Assembly: GCF_036884655.1 (NCBI RefSeq)
Contig: NC_088357.1
Location: forward strand, 5,899,501-5,963,500
DNA length: 64,000 nt
From: Musa acuminata AAA Group
Taxonomy: Eukaryota; Streptophyta; Magnoliopsida; Zingiberales; Musaceae
Direction: 5' to 3'
Part shown: positions 13,485 through 26,385 of the stretch, in pieces
How positions within the stretch are numbered: position 1 is the first letter of the stretch
Layout: every line of letters begins with the position of its first letter
Program-made: the position numbers and the translations under genes
The notes under the pieces: model-generated
The model's input: the letters and a program-made list of their open reading frames with translations, nothing else
What the model was told of the DNA's origin: nothing
Database searches by the model: none

Positions 13485-16400
13485 GTGTACACTGCCTCGA
13501 CGACGTTGCCTCCTTTTCTTCTCCTCGTCGCATCGGACGAGGAGAAGAACGCGGTCTTCTCCTCATTTGCTGCATTTGGCGAAAACGTCGAAGGCCGTAG
13601 ACGCCTCTGACCTTCGGTGAAGGTTGTAGGCGTCTTCGGTCTTCGACGAAGAATGCGGCGAAGGCCGCAAGCATCTTCGGCCTTTGGCGAAGAACGCGAC
13701 GAAGGCTGCATGCATCTCCGGTCTTCGCTGAAGAAGAAGCCGAGCCGTCGTCTCTCCGTTACCTCTTGGATTGGGATTGTCGAGGGAGGGCGGTGCTGGA
13801 TCGGAAAGCGTCGAGGTTCTCCCAATTCTCCCTCTTCTTCGAGTGCTTTCTCCCGCTTCTCCCTCGACGCTTCTTCCCTCACCGCAGCCAGGCTAATAGC
13901 TCTCGGTAACGGGCGGTCTGCGTATCGGTTTGTTGGCGGACTGATATGTACCGTTCGGTACGGGCAGTATCATTCGAAATTAAAATCGTTGTTTTGAACA
14001 TTATGGGTATATGTTGTTAGCTGCTGATGTTTGCTTTTATGGAAGGCAACTTAATGTTCTTTACTTGGTAGCGGAAGCTGACTTATATAAAGGTCAAGGC
14101 ATAGAAGAAAATTGCATAAAAGGAATGCCCTATTGCTCTCTAAATGTCCCTCCTTTTCTATTGGTCAAGCTTGGAGAACATGATACTTGAATAGGGTTTA
14201 TCACATACTACATTTTTGGTGACCTCTAAGACCTAGACTCTCTAAGACTCGATTCAAACCTGAATTGGAGTTGTTGGACCTGACTAAACACCTACAGTGA
14301 CTTTGACTTGCATCATTCATAGGTTACACTGCATTCGAATACTGCTTCAATTTCCAACGTATTAGAGTTATAATGGTCCTTCTGAAATCTTACTTGTTCA
14401 TCAGAAGTCTTAGGTAGAAATCATCAAGAGACTCATTTGTCTTTTGAAGTGTCGGCTGATTTTGGTATGATAAGCTTCATTCATATAGATATCATTTATG
14501 ATTGGTTTAGTTATGGTCGATCTTTTGACCTTATAATCTGAAATTGTTCTGTCTATCAGAGTTGGTTGATTTTTTCTTGGCCATTTGGCAGCCTCAAAAG
14601 GCAAAAGAATTAAAAAGGTGGAACAGTGGAAGGGAATGAGAAGAAGAGGAAAGTTTAAGATAAATGATTGTGAAATAGAGGAAGATGCTGTGTGCAATGC
14701 TTGTTATCCACTGTCGGAAACAGAGAAAAGAAGGGGAATGCCTGAAGATGACTTTTAAGGAAATAGCACAACAAAGGAGGGGGATATTGTAGGATTTGTG
14801 ATAAATCTTGATTTTGAAGAAGAGGGAAGTTTAAGATAAATGATTGTGAAATAGAGGAAGATACAGTGTTTGCTATCCGCTATATGTCATTGCCAACTAT
14901 TTTGCAATGCTTGTTATCCACTGTCAAAAACAGAGAAAAGAATAAGAAGAAAAGAAGGGGAATGTCTGAAGATGACTTTTAAGGAAATAGCATAACAAAG
15001 GAGAGGGATATTGTAGGATTCGTGATAAATATCAGTTTTTTTAGGCACTCTATGTTCAGGTTTTTTTTTTTGTGATATATAATAACCCACCTGTATGGTG
15101 ATTAGAAAAGTTCCAGGGCTACAATGGGGTCCATCACAACCTTCAACACCTAAGTCTTTTGTATGAAACATATTAGTTATTAACTATATTAATATCTTTT
15201 TGTGATATGAATGATATATGTTTTTAAAATGGATAATAACTTTTTAAAGAACTTATTCTTCATTATTTTTTATTGTTATACAATTTTTTACCGTTTACAA
15301 TTCAATTTCGTATCTATGTAGGATGTTGACATAGAGCATATGATGGTAACAGAATTTCTAATATATATTTATTATTTATCAAAATTTTATTGCATATTTT
15401 TAATATTTTGGTACTTCTATGATGTTCTGTATATTGTTGTTTTTATTATTTTCTAGTTGATTCTGATTTGTTAATTCTACTCCATCAGTTTACTAACTAA
15501 TCTTGACGGTCCTGGACGAAATCGTCCCTAGCCGATACTGATACAATTACTGATTTCATGAACTACAAGATTCATCCATGTCTAACCCTCAAATGTAAGC
15601 TTATTACTAATGCAGTACAGTTAATATAATCAAGTTAATTGGAAGATTGCATTTGCAAGATATCTCTCTCTTTTACTTCCTTTTGATTATCATCTTTCTG
15701 TTTCACCTCCACTGTATGCTTTTCATCCCTTCTAGTTTGAACAGTCTACTTTCCTTTAACTTTTTGCTTGGGTGCCTAGCTTTATGGTATCTTTGTCGAA
15801 CTACTTATTGCTTTGGTAGTTATAGTCAAGTTTCTGACGTTCTGTATTTTCCAGTTCAAAGCTGGCCAATGTGCAAAACAGACAATCTCTCTCTGTTTGA
15901 TTTTAAATGGAGCTTAGTATCCAGTGATCTCATCACATTGGATAGTTAGCTATAAATGGTATTGAATTGTACTGGTGTAAGCCTATCATTTGGTACTAGT
16001 AGTGGATTTTTAAATATATTTTCAGGGATATGACAATGGTTGATAATTGTCTTATTTGTCTTATCTCTATGCTCTCTTTCTCTGTCCTTTGCCATCGTCT
16101 CCTTTTGCTCTACCTCTACCATTCCCCTACCTCCTCCTTAACCTCCTCCTCTTCTCCTCTTCAGCCTTCTCTTCCTTCTGCTTCTCCATCTCCTCCTCCA
16201 TGTTGCTGCAGCCTTCTGAATCTGTTGTCTATCCTATCCGTACGTGTCTCCTTTGCCTCCTCATTTTCTCTTCTCTTTCTCTCTCTGTCTCCCCCTTTCT
16301 CTCTGGTCCAATTGGGAATCTCCAATATCAACCTGTGTTGCTTGTTGGTATAGGATTGCAATTGATCATAGATGGGATGGAACAATAACAAAGGAGAAGG

Positions 16401-19172
16401 AAACAACACGAGATGGTTTGGCGGCATTGGAAGAAGAGAACTTGGATAAGATGGTGGAAACAATGGTTCGGTGGAGCAGAATGAGCTAGGAGGGAAAATA
16501 TACAAGGGATAGTATTTCTGTGGTTGAAAAATGAATCATGTCAAACTTTTTGCTAATGGGGCCACAATGCAGACGAGAATAGTGAATAGTCTGTATATAA
16601 AAGCAAGTTAAATGTATCGGTTAACTATGGAGAGGCTTCGAACCAACATACAACTATGACATTCATAATTTCATGTAACATTTATTGATCCATTCATTGT
16701 GGAAGAGATACGCTGGAGTTTGGACCTCTAGAATTCGTCGCTCATTGACTCAATATCTATTACCACTACCTGACCTAATCAAGTATCATCCCTTTCGAGA
16801 TGTATGGGACTTTAATTGTACAAACTAATTATCCCATTGATTTATGAGGTTTCTATCTTCTAGTCTTGCACCCTAGTTCACCCTAGTTCATATCGTTCTG
16901 CTTATTCTGTTTGTAACAGGCAGTGGTGATCGAAATTTTATTTGGCTTTCCCACTTGTTTTCCTAGTAAATAGAACTAATTTACAATTACAGTGTAATTG
17001 TTGACTTAAACTAGAGGACAAAAGGGTTTTTTACTCATCACACATCTTAACTGATGATTTCAAACCCGAGGACAATAAAGAGAATGTGTGAGAAAGGTGT
17101 TCACTGTGATGACGGATCAAACCATATTGTGTAGAAGATGGATAGATAGTAGTGATAGATTTAGAGCACAGGATTTTTGGGCCTCGACATGGGTAGACAG
17201 CTGTTGGATAAATTTTGGTTGGATAAATGGAACAAAGGAGTAGTCATTAGAACTACATTAATTTTATCCTCGAGAATGGAATAATTATGATTTTCTTTTG
17301 GAGTGGTGGAGGATTAAAGGAAGATTGAAGGGGCAAAATTTTCATTGGCTCTATTCCTATTTGATGGATGCATTATCAAGATGCTAGATATCAAGCTTGC
17401 TTTAGATTCCCTTGGTGGAATGAGAAAAGGAGTGCTATTCTTGCATTCAAGGTTTGCATCAATTTAAGTCCATTTTACACAAAAATTATGAGACTCCAAA
17501 TTAAAATCTGCACTCGTGATGCTTAATTCAGGACAAATAATTTCAAATGATGATAGAGCTATTACTTGCTACTGTTCTATTTTCATGCCCTTGGTACAAA
17601 TAAGATGCCATATAATGGGAATATTGGTCAATATCTGTGCAGTTTTTTCATGAAAAGCATCCAAGTGTATGAACTTTCAAGTCTGTCTCTATATTACAAT
17701 ATGATCTGTCATGTTCATAGATAGAATGACTTTGCTATATAATATACAGTTCCTTTTTTAGAGACTCCTATGTATTCTTTGAGTAGCATGCAGCTATCAT
17801 TCTTCTGCTGACATTTGGGTTGAAGTTATACATGAAGCCTATATTCTCTTGGTGTTACATCTGAACTGCCATTTTTCTGTGGTGTATAGCACATGTTCTT
17901 GAATTTGACATGCCTTGCTCATTGTCTCATGATTTTGTTATAATACACTATGAAGCTCGCTAGTAGATAACCACAATGACAAAATCATGATATATTTTTT
18001 TTGTTTTGTTATTTGCAGGGCATTCATGCAATCAATCTGGGAGATAGTGGCTTCATAGTTGTGAAAGATGGTTGCACAATCTTTAGGTCACCTGTACAAC
18101 AACATGATTTCAATTTCACTTATCAACTTGAGAGTGGTAATGGCAGTGATCTCCCTAGTGCTGCCCAGGTCAGTTAGTTCCGATGGCTTCTCCTGTTATT
18201 TCTTCCTGCTGAATAAGTGCATATATGATAGGTCATATATCTCTTAGGTTCTGGAGCAGTTTTAATTAGCAATGAGTGCTTAGGTGTCATAAGTAGTCTA
18301 TCATATTATGGTACTTACATTTTTCTTATGAAACCTTAAATTTTTTGAACAAGTGAAAAATTGAACAGTATGAAATTGAATGGTAAAATAATTTACTTAT
18401 AAGTTCTGTCCAATGCCTACCTGATTTGATTAATTTTTCAGCATTGATTTTAAAATTAGCTGGAATAAGCTGTGATTAATCAAATTGTGAAGACAAAGAA
18501 AAGACAAAAAAAAGGAAGTTGTGACTGAACATGAAACGAAGAAGACATTACTATTGCATTTGCTATATGTTGCAACTATCACATTTGTCATTTACATCAT
18601 TATTGTCATATTCATCATCCACCAATATGTAGGACAGGAAAGGATATGAGATTTACGTTCCTGATCACAAAAACAAAGAGCATCATCCTTAGCAATCATG
18701 ATCATACAATCCTAAGCTGATCCCATTTTTCAGCACTGTGAAACAAACATTTCGTCTAATTTTGTATATATGTGTAAAAGCATTGTCCATTCCAACTATA
18801 AATCTTTGCTTCTAGATTACTGGCATGCAAAATTATTAATGTGCAAAACTAATTATTGCTTTATTGGCATTTTCTCAGGTATTTACTTTCCCTGTTTCAT
18901 CTGGTGATGTAATCATTGCTGGAACAGATGGACTGTTTGATAACTTGTACAATAATGAAATTACGGCTGTTGTTGTCCATGCGACTAGAGCTGGCTTGGG
19001 GCCTCAGGTAACTGCTCAAAAGATAGCTGCGCTTGCACGGCAGAGAGCACAAGATAGGAACCGACAAACTCCTTTTTCAACTGCTGCCCAAGATGCTGGC
19101 TATCGGTACTATGGAGGCAAACTTGATGACATTACAGTTGTGGTATCCTATATCACTGCATCTGATGCTTAA
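10635..19172 (+). CDS. Probable protein phosphatase 2C (PP2C 55/80-like)
   Basis: A metal-dependent serine/threonine phosphatase of 470 residues. Exons are 10635-11278, 12590-12914, 18019-18168 and 18879-19172, with consistent phases 2, 0 and 0. Catalytic landmarks are GGEDAHF, VADGVGGWADLG, GSSTACI, INLGDSGF, AGTDGLFDN and, near the end, LDDITVVV; the aspartates that bind metal in this family are all present. Layout and sequence match the plant PP2C group typified by Arabidopsis PP2C 55 and 80, which have a long poorly conserved N-terminus (here about 215 residues, Ser/Arg-rich, possibly an organelle targeting region; inferred). The start is the first ATG after the uORF stop. Intron 2 is 5.1 kb and contains a TIR element and a local duplication. 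Substrate unknown. Confidence 0.88.
13349..13998. mobile_element. Non-autonomous TIR element in PP2C intron
   Basis: About 650 bp has imperfect inverted ends: the left end has AAGGTTCATAATTTCG and the reverse complement of the right end has AACGATTTTAATTTCG. Just inside are GTACGGTACGGGC on the left and CGTTCGGTACGGGCAG on the right. The interior holds a (TA)n run at about 13449-13481 and a GC-rich section (13540-13730) made of degenerate repeats of a GGCGAAGAACGCG/CTTCGGC type. No transposase is encoded. It lies wholly within intron 2 of the phosphatase gene and looks like a small DNA transposon that has captured or amplified internal repeats. Confidence 0.5.
14640..15030. repeat. Local direct duplication in PP2C intron
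   Basis: A segment of roughly 170 bp that starts GAAGAGG..AAGTTTAAGATAAATG and ends GATATTGTAGGATT.GTGATAAAT occurs at about 14640-14808 and again at about 14817-15030. The second copy carries an extra stretch of about 40 bp in its middle (around 14870-14905). Neither copy is coding. Confidence 0.7.
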
Positions 19173-20920
19173 TAGGAGCAATTTAATCACTCAAATTGTA
19201 CCGCTTCGGGTACTCGAGGCCAATATGGCATCTGCATAAGTTCCTCGTGGTTGCATCAAAATATAGACACAAAATGAAGGTAGAGTTTAATGGATACTGT
19301 TTCTTTACCTTTATCGTTTGGGCTCTATACAGAAATTCTTCAGGGCAATGCTTGGAAGAACCTGTAGTTGCAGCAGTACATGTTTTACAATAATAGACTA
19401 CCTTGAAGATTCTGAAGGATATCTTTTCAACCTACGGACTGTTGTCACGATCTTGGTATCATATACATATGTTGTTGGTGTGAGTGACTACATGTACGTC
19501 TGAGGCAGGTATGAACCAAGGATCTGAGAGTTGGATGGAATCAGCTCTCAATCATCCGATCTCATGAATGCTCGACAGGAAGCCACATAAAGGCTGCACA
19601 ACACATACCGAGGAACATCCACTGGCCAGTTTCTTTTATCGACTATGTGCTGCAAGGGAACTTGAATTTATTTTGTGATGTAGATTTGTTTAGACTTCAA
19701 ATTCTCACCTATAAAGCCTACTTCATTTTGTTGAATAAAGAAACACACAAAGACAAACAGTTGTGTGTGGTTGCAATGAAGATTTGTGTTTAAAATCAGC
19801 TTTTCATGGTATGTTTGGCAATCAGTTGATCGAAGGACTCTTGTGAATGCTCGACAATCAGTTGATTGAAGAACTTGTGAATGCTTTGATTATGACTTAT
19901 ACCCTTTTTACTGAGTGAGTTCATATAGTCCATGAGAGGTTAATATTTGCTCCCAAAATAGTACCCAAATGCAGGAAATATTTGTTCAAGTGGTCAAGAA
20001 AATTTAGATTTTGCCAAGCTCCTATCCATAGTGTCATTTGGCATCTCAAATGCCTCGCATGGTTTAGTATATCAAATGTCTGTGAATAATGTCAATGATT
20101 CTCGCTGATAAATCAAACTGGAATCACTGGATGTCATAATGTGACATCATAACGTATTGGAATGGCATGTTCGTTTGCTATTGCTTCTGTGAAGGTGCCA
20201 CAGCGTGTACATGACATGATTTCATGCTCATCCACGTTTGCCAAACAAACGCACACCATAAGATGTTCGATGATTACCCAAAATAAAGAATATGAATAAA
20301 TTAAATGTAATCTTGACAAAGAATAAGATAATGTGCTTAGATTCAGATGAACCAATTAAAATTAGTGGTAAAACAAGAGGAGAAGGAAATTAGTGAGACA
20401 CTATAAATTATAAAAAGAGATTTAATTACTGTTGACCTAACTAAAGATATTACTTGATATCAAACTTAAAGAAACCATATGTAGCTAATGCAAAACATTT
20501 TTTATTTTTTGACCAATATACATTTGTGTTCCAACTTCTCTAGAAATCAGTATATTGTTATTTTAGTGCATTGTGCATATAGATGACATAGACTATCTCA
20601 TCCTGTGTGTATTATCATAATAGAACAAGTATGATATGTTTATGACTTACATAATTACTTTTATTGGTTTTAAAGTATTAGTTAATTATAGTATCACAAA
20701 TATAATATAATATATTTTTAGTTAGCTCTTTAGTCAGTTACATAACTGATATTAAAGAACTGACTTATTAAATCAATTTCTTGAAATAAACTATTTAAAT
20801 TGATTTCAGATCACCAAAATATTAATTATTATTATTTTCTTAAGTTACAATTTTTTAATAAAAATTATCTAATATATAGTTATATATATATATTATATTT
20901 TTATTAAAAAATATATCTTA

Positions 20921-20968
<48 letters not shown>

Positions 20969-21113
20969 AAGTTTTTTATATGATCGGTAGTGGAGATCCA
21001 CTATTATTGCGGATTTTGCAACCTTCCCTTAGGGCTTCTCGTTTGCCGTCCTCCCCTTCTTCTTTTGGCGTCTCCCGTGAACGGCGTTCACCGGCGTCGA
21101 CTGCTGCGCTTCG
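19173..21113. other. Intergenic: PP2C 3' flank and FRIGIDA-like promoter
   Basis: No gene is visible. There is a 36-bp tandem repeat at about 19819-19890 (AATCAGTTGAT.GAAG.. repeated), AT-rich sequence from 20380, and a (TA)n run at 20925-20963 directly upstream of the probable leader of the FRIGIDA-like gene. Confidence 0.5.
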
Positions 21114-24100
21114 ATGGCTACCGCCAGGATCGAGGAGGCTATCGCATCGATCCCGGAGAAGAAAGAAAGCCTCCGAAGGGCGTTGGAAGCCCTCCGGACC
21201 CACCTCTCCTCCTCCTCCCCCTCCCCCTCCCCCTTCTCCGTCCCGGAATGGAAGGACCTCGACGCCCACATCTCCTCCGTCGAGGCCTCCATCCGCCTCC
21301 GCTTCCACGCCCTCCTAGCCAAGGAGGCCGCCCAGCCCTCCTCCTCCCCCTCGGACTCCAAAGAAAAGCCCTCTAACGAGTGGCAGCCTCATGCCAACCC
21401 CGAGCCTGAGGCCGTCCCGAGGCCGCAGCTCACATCCCTCTGCGTCAACATGGACGGAAAGGACCTCGTCTCCTTCATCGCCCGGAACCGCAAGGACCTC
21501 GGGGCCATCCGCAGCGAGCTGAACCCCGCCCTTCGATCAGCCCCGGACCCTGCCAAGCTGGTCCTCGACGCCATGGACGGCTTCTTCTCGTCCCCTCCTC
21601 CCCCGCCCAAGGGCGACAAGAAGGGTGACAAGGACGCGGATGCGCTGGCGACCAGGAGGACCTGCATCAACCTCCTGGAGCGCATCCCGGTGATCGGCCC
21701 AGAGATTGGGCCGTCCGTGAGGGACCAGGCCAAGAAACTAGCGACCGAGTGGAAGGGGAAGGTGACGGATGGCGGGCGCGAGAACGGCCTCGAGGCCATG
21801 GGGTTGCTGCAGCTCCTCGTGTCATATGGGTTGGCATCGGAGTTTAAGGTGGATGAACTCTTGGATCTCCTCATTTTAGTTTCTCGTAGGAAGCAGGCTG
21901 TGGATCTCTGCAAGAGCTTGGGTCTCACCGAAAACGTTCCTGGTAATCTGGAATCTAATATTACCCACCTTTCATTTAGTTGTGGCAACATTTTATTGGA
22001 GCTTCATTATATTCTTGAATTTGTGTTCGTTTATTTCGATCATGCATCGTTTTCTTGCTGCAATAACATTACATGCCCCATTTGTTTCTTATATTTGCTG
22101 TAGTGTTTAACTTATTTTGGATCACTGCTTTGCTCAAGAATCTCTCGTCTTATTGTAACAGATTTTATATGTCAGAGTAATTAGCTGGAACACCTTGAAC
22201 TACTTAGTTCATCATTCTTCACTTAGTGCTCACAGGAGTAGTTTTTCTTTGACCTTAAATGAATTGTATTCATTTGATTAGAGTGTTTTTTGTGTTTTGA
22301 AGCAGCCACAAGAATTCAAGCGTATATATTTTCAAATATTGGCCAGTTTGTAAGTTGTAATAATGTTTTCTGGCAAATGGAATGCAGAATATTAATTGAA
22401 GTGAAAAGAATATTTTGGGCTCATAATCTGCCAGATCTTGAGTAGGCTCGATAGTTCTGTAAAAATGTATAGGTGCAACCTAGCCTGGATACATAAATAG
22501 ATCAAGCCTGGCCTATGTTTGGAATTGTAAGACCAGTCTCAACCTGCCCCATCTGTGATTCTCAACAATAACGGAAAGAAGAAAAAAGAAGTTTTCTTTT
22601 ACCCAAACACCAGTCAGTAGAGACACAACCTCACTACCTAGGACCACATGCCTATGCTGCTGGGACTACAGAATGCACTTGTGTCAAATGGGAAGTCGGG
22701 ATATTTGGAGAGGATGGTTGATGAGGGCGGGGTGTGGCATTGATGAAGCAGATGATTTAGTCTTATAATCATTGGAGGTGAGGTGTTGAAGGGTTTGTCA
22801 TTGAGAGGTGAAACTACTAGAGAAGACAGGCTGCTGATAGGGTTAATCTTGGGCACATGGCATTAATGGAGAGAGAGAGGGTCGCTGGGGCTGAGGGGAT
22901 TCCTATGAGAGTTGGCAGTATTAGCATAGAGGAGAACAAATTTGATAATTTTGGGCTGAGCAGAGTAGAAATGAGTAAATTAGGTAGTCTTATAATCACT
23001 ATATTGCCTATCCTTGGGATTTTTGAAAATGAATAATTGTTGTCCAATTAGATTTTGAGGTCTCTTCCCCTATGCATCCAAATTGAGATCAAGGATAAGA
23101 AAAAAATCATCTAAAATATGTTTTAAACAACATATATTGACTCATTGAATTTAAACTAGAAAAATGATAACAAGCAAAAATTTCATATCTGTCTGATTGC
23201 ACCATTTCAAAGCTTCAAGTAGGAGGAGATTATAAAGCTCAAATGTAATCCATGAAAAGTTAGAGATCAAGCATCTCAGTCATATCCAATAAAATCATTT
23301 CAAATTAAAAATAAATTATTGGTTTAGATCAACAAAATTTACACGGACAAACAGGAAACCCCAATATCTTAAACTAGAAAGCTAGTAACACACATATAAC
23401 ACAATTTACAGGACCTGCAAGACTTTCTGATCAGTCTGTTGAAAGTTGCAATATTTATGAGATCTTTTTGTCAGCTACCGACTTCTGTCTCTTCCTTCTT
23501 CATGGTATTTATAGAATTATAGCTTTATATTTAATAACTATTGTCATTTAAATTTTAATTATGCTCTTCTCCTGTAATTTATCTTGGCTTTATGTCCTCG
23601 ATACAATCAATGGATATTGATTTAGGAATCATTATTTCTCTCAAGATCATATTTTCTCATCTCAAGCAGATTTTGATTTCACTACTATGTTTTTCAAAAT
23701 AATTGTTACATATGTTGAACTCTTTTTTTAAATTCTTTTCATGTCCATCTCCATATTTTAGTTTGTTGACGACTTAATTATTATTCCCAGCCTGAAATAT
23801 TTACCCTACAGGTCTGTCCTTACCTGAACCTTTGTTTGTTTCTCTGTCCACTCTTACGCCATTTGGATCTTTTAGTCTAGCTTCTTTCAGGAGATTTTAC
23901 ATGAAACAAGTTTACATGTCACTGTACTTCACATAACTAGTTTGCTAAGGTTGTGTTTCATTTTGGCAAGTTGTTATTCAGGACTGACAAATATGATTCT
24001 TAGGTGATTATATCCTTTCATGTAATGTATTCCTGTCTGATTGTCATGTAGAATGTACCCTTTTGCCGGTTCAACTGACTAGTTTTAGATGTTTGGATCC

Positions 24101-24918
24101 ATTATCATACATGAAAATATTTCTCTTTGTGACAGAACTTATTGAAAGACTGAATAATAAAGGGAGGCAACTTGATGCTGTAAAGTTTGTGTATGCTTTC
24201 AATTTAGTGGAGAAATACCCACCTGTTCCTCTTCTGAAAGCGTATATAAAAGAAATTAAGAAGGCTGCCCAAGATGTCAGAAATAAGGGAAACAATTCAT
24301 CTGAATCAGAGGTATACTCGAGTTGCAGTTTACAGTCCTCGTGATTAGGCTAACAAATTTGTATTCTTACATCCTACTGTATATTGTCTGAAACAGAATG
24401 TGGCTACCTCGAAAGAACTTGGTGCATTGCGATCTGTAATTAAAGCAGTTGAGGAATACAAGCTTGAGTCCCAGTATCCTCGTGAATTTCTTGAGAAGCA
24501 AGTTGCAAAACTGGAGAAACGGAAGGAAGAAAAAAAGCGGAATGTGGCAGCAGCAGCAGCTGCTTCAAATTTCAAGATTCAGAAGCAGCAACATCCTAAT
24601 AAACGCCCCCGGCCAACTGCTACCACATCAAATGCCATCACTGGACAATCTTTGCCTCCAGGGATAACAAAACAGCCCCAATTTGGTTTAGCTGACCCAT
24701 CTCCACATATGGGTTTGGCCGGGGCATATGGTTTTGCTTCTTCTGGTTCCTTGTACAACAATGCAAGCATTTCTGGATTTCGAAGTCCACCCAGGTCCTA
24801 TCTTTACTCATCGGAGTCTCTGGCTGGCACAAGTGGTTTCTATGACAGGCCAGTGAATTATACTGGTTATCCCGGTTCTCGATTGCCTCCACCTTACAAC
24901 TCATCTTTATATCCTTAA
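21114..24918 (+). CDS. FRIGIDA-like protein
   Basis: A 508-residue plant-specific nuclear protein of the FRIGIDA/FRL family, which affects flowering and chromatin in Arabidopsis; the role here is inferred. Exons are 21114-21942, 24136-24311 and 24397-24918, phases 1 and 0. The N-terminus (residues 1-90) is a helical, probably coiled-coil stretch. The central Frigida domain runs from PQLTSLCVNMDGKDL through DLLDLLILVSRRKQAVDLCK to ERLNNKGRQLDAVKFVYAF and EKYPPVPLLKAYIKE, all typical family words. A second coiled coil (EEYKLESQYPREFLEKQ) and a Gly/Tyr/Ser/Pro-rich tail follow. The first exon is strongly GC-rich, as is common for grass-like monocot genes; later exons are not. The closest type seems to be FRL3-like. 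The 2.2-kb first intron shows no coding sequence. Confidence 0.85.
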
Positions 24919-26385
24919 AATATCAACTTCTCTGATGGTTTCTGTAATTATACCCTGATCAAGTTTTTGTTAGGTGGAATCTTGCAGTGTTTTTAGCTTC
25001 GCAGTTAATATACTTCCAGAAAAGAAAAGTCTGTAGTGCACCAGCGTATGCAATATCCGCTAGTCTCTACATGATTCTCATCCACAACTTATTTGTAGCT
25101 ACAAATTGTGTTTGTGAACTAAATAGTTGCATACATATGTGCTGTAGTGACATGCAATTCAAAGGATTTTGGTTGGAAGTTCCAAATAAACTTCCAACAA
25201 TTCAAATGCCATCTGTGTGGCAACAAAGTGGGTGTAGGTTTACTTTTGGTGCTGTTTTACTTCGTCTGCATGGGCTGTGTGAGCAAAAATTTGGTGTAAA
25301 CTTGAGTTGTTTTTGCTGATTGGAATGCAAGGAAATGATTCGAGGAGGAGATGGTTCTTCCTGGTTCTAGTGGATTAGCTCTAAAATCCTGTTCATTTGA
25401 ACCGTTTGGTTGATTTGACTCCTTTGTCTATTTTGCATAAATCAGCAGCTTATACAGATCTAGACGTGATTATCGCAATTTGTGGCTCATCTTGACGGCA
25501 CAAACTACTCTTTCTTGTGCCGTTTGGTGGGTTTGCATTGCTGCTTCGGCTAGTTTACCCTCTGGTGCATGATATACTTAGCAATTGAGGTGCGTGCAAG
25601 CTACTTCTGGTACCTACTGTGCTCCATTGCAGTATGTCACTCGATTTAAGCGTCCAATCATTGTGGTAAATGCTTGGATGATCCTAGTAATATCCTTTAC
25701 TGCTTATGAAATGCTTGAACACCGATGTTTGATATTGGTTGCAGGCTTGTTCGATAAGGTATACTTGCTTATCATGTCATACAAGCATATTGGCCTTAAA
25801 AGGTGAACTATGAACTGTGGTACTCTTTATTTTGTAATCTCATATTCTCATAGAACACTTTGTATGTTCATTATACCTGTTGGATCGTCAATTGACTTAG
25901 AAGAGATATCCAGTGATTAATCATATGATGAAATTTGTGAGTAATAGATTTGTCACCGATCAACACGTGAAGAAGACTGAAATCTGGCAACTTTGTCATT
26001 AATCACAGAGAAGTATCATAGAAAGAGCTGCATTCACTCGTACTCATCATCAAGAAAGAGCTGCCTTTCAGACACGATGACCAAGTATCGTAGTCTGAGA
26101 TTTCTCACAAGTTCACGCTGAGCTGTGTCAAGGAAGCGACTCGATCTGGCAAGCACCATGACCTGCGAGCAAGGACCGATGAGGTGAGTCCACAGCATTT
26201 CACTGACGAAACGTTCAATATGTTTAAAAGCTCTGAGACTTTTCTGCTTTGTGTTAGCAAACATGAGTTATCTCAACAATGCATTTCTTTTGCTCATTCA
26301 TAGAGAAGCATGCGCTAGCTTACGATTTAGGAATTTTAATGCTGCTTCATGATTCATCATCTCGAGGATCTGCCTCATATACTAA
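24919..26385. other. Intergenic between convergent genes
   Basis: This holds the 3' flanks of the FRIGIDA-like gene (plus) and the X8-domain gene (minus). I see no further coding exon, RNA gene or repeat with clear structure. Confidence 0.4.

Noticed and set aside
13540..13730. Possible coding segment in the GC-rich part of the TIR element
   Set aside because: Open frames exist on both strands only because of short degenerate repeats; no domain is recognisable.
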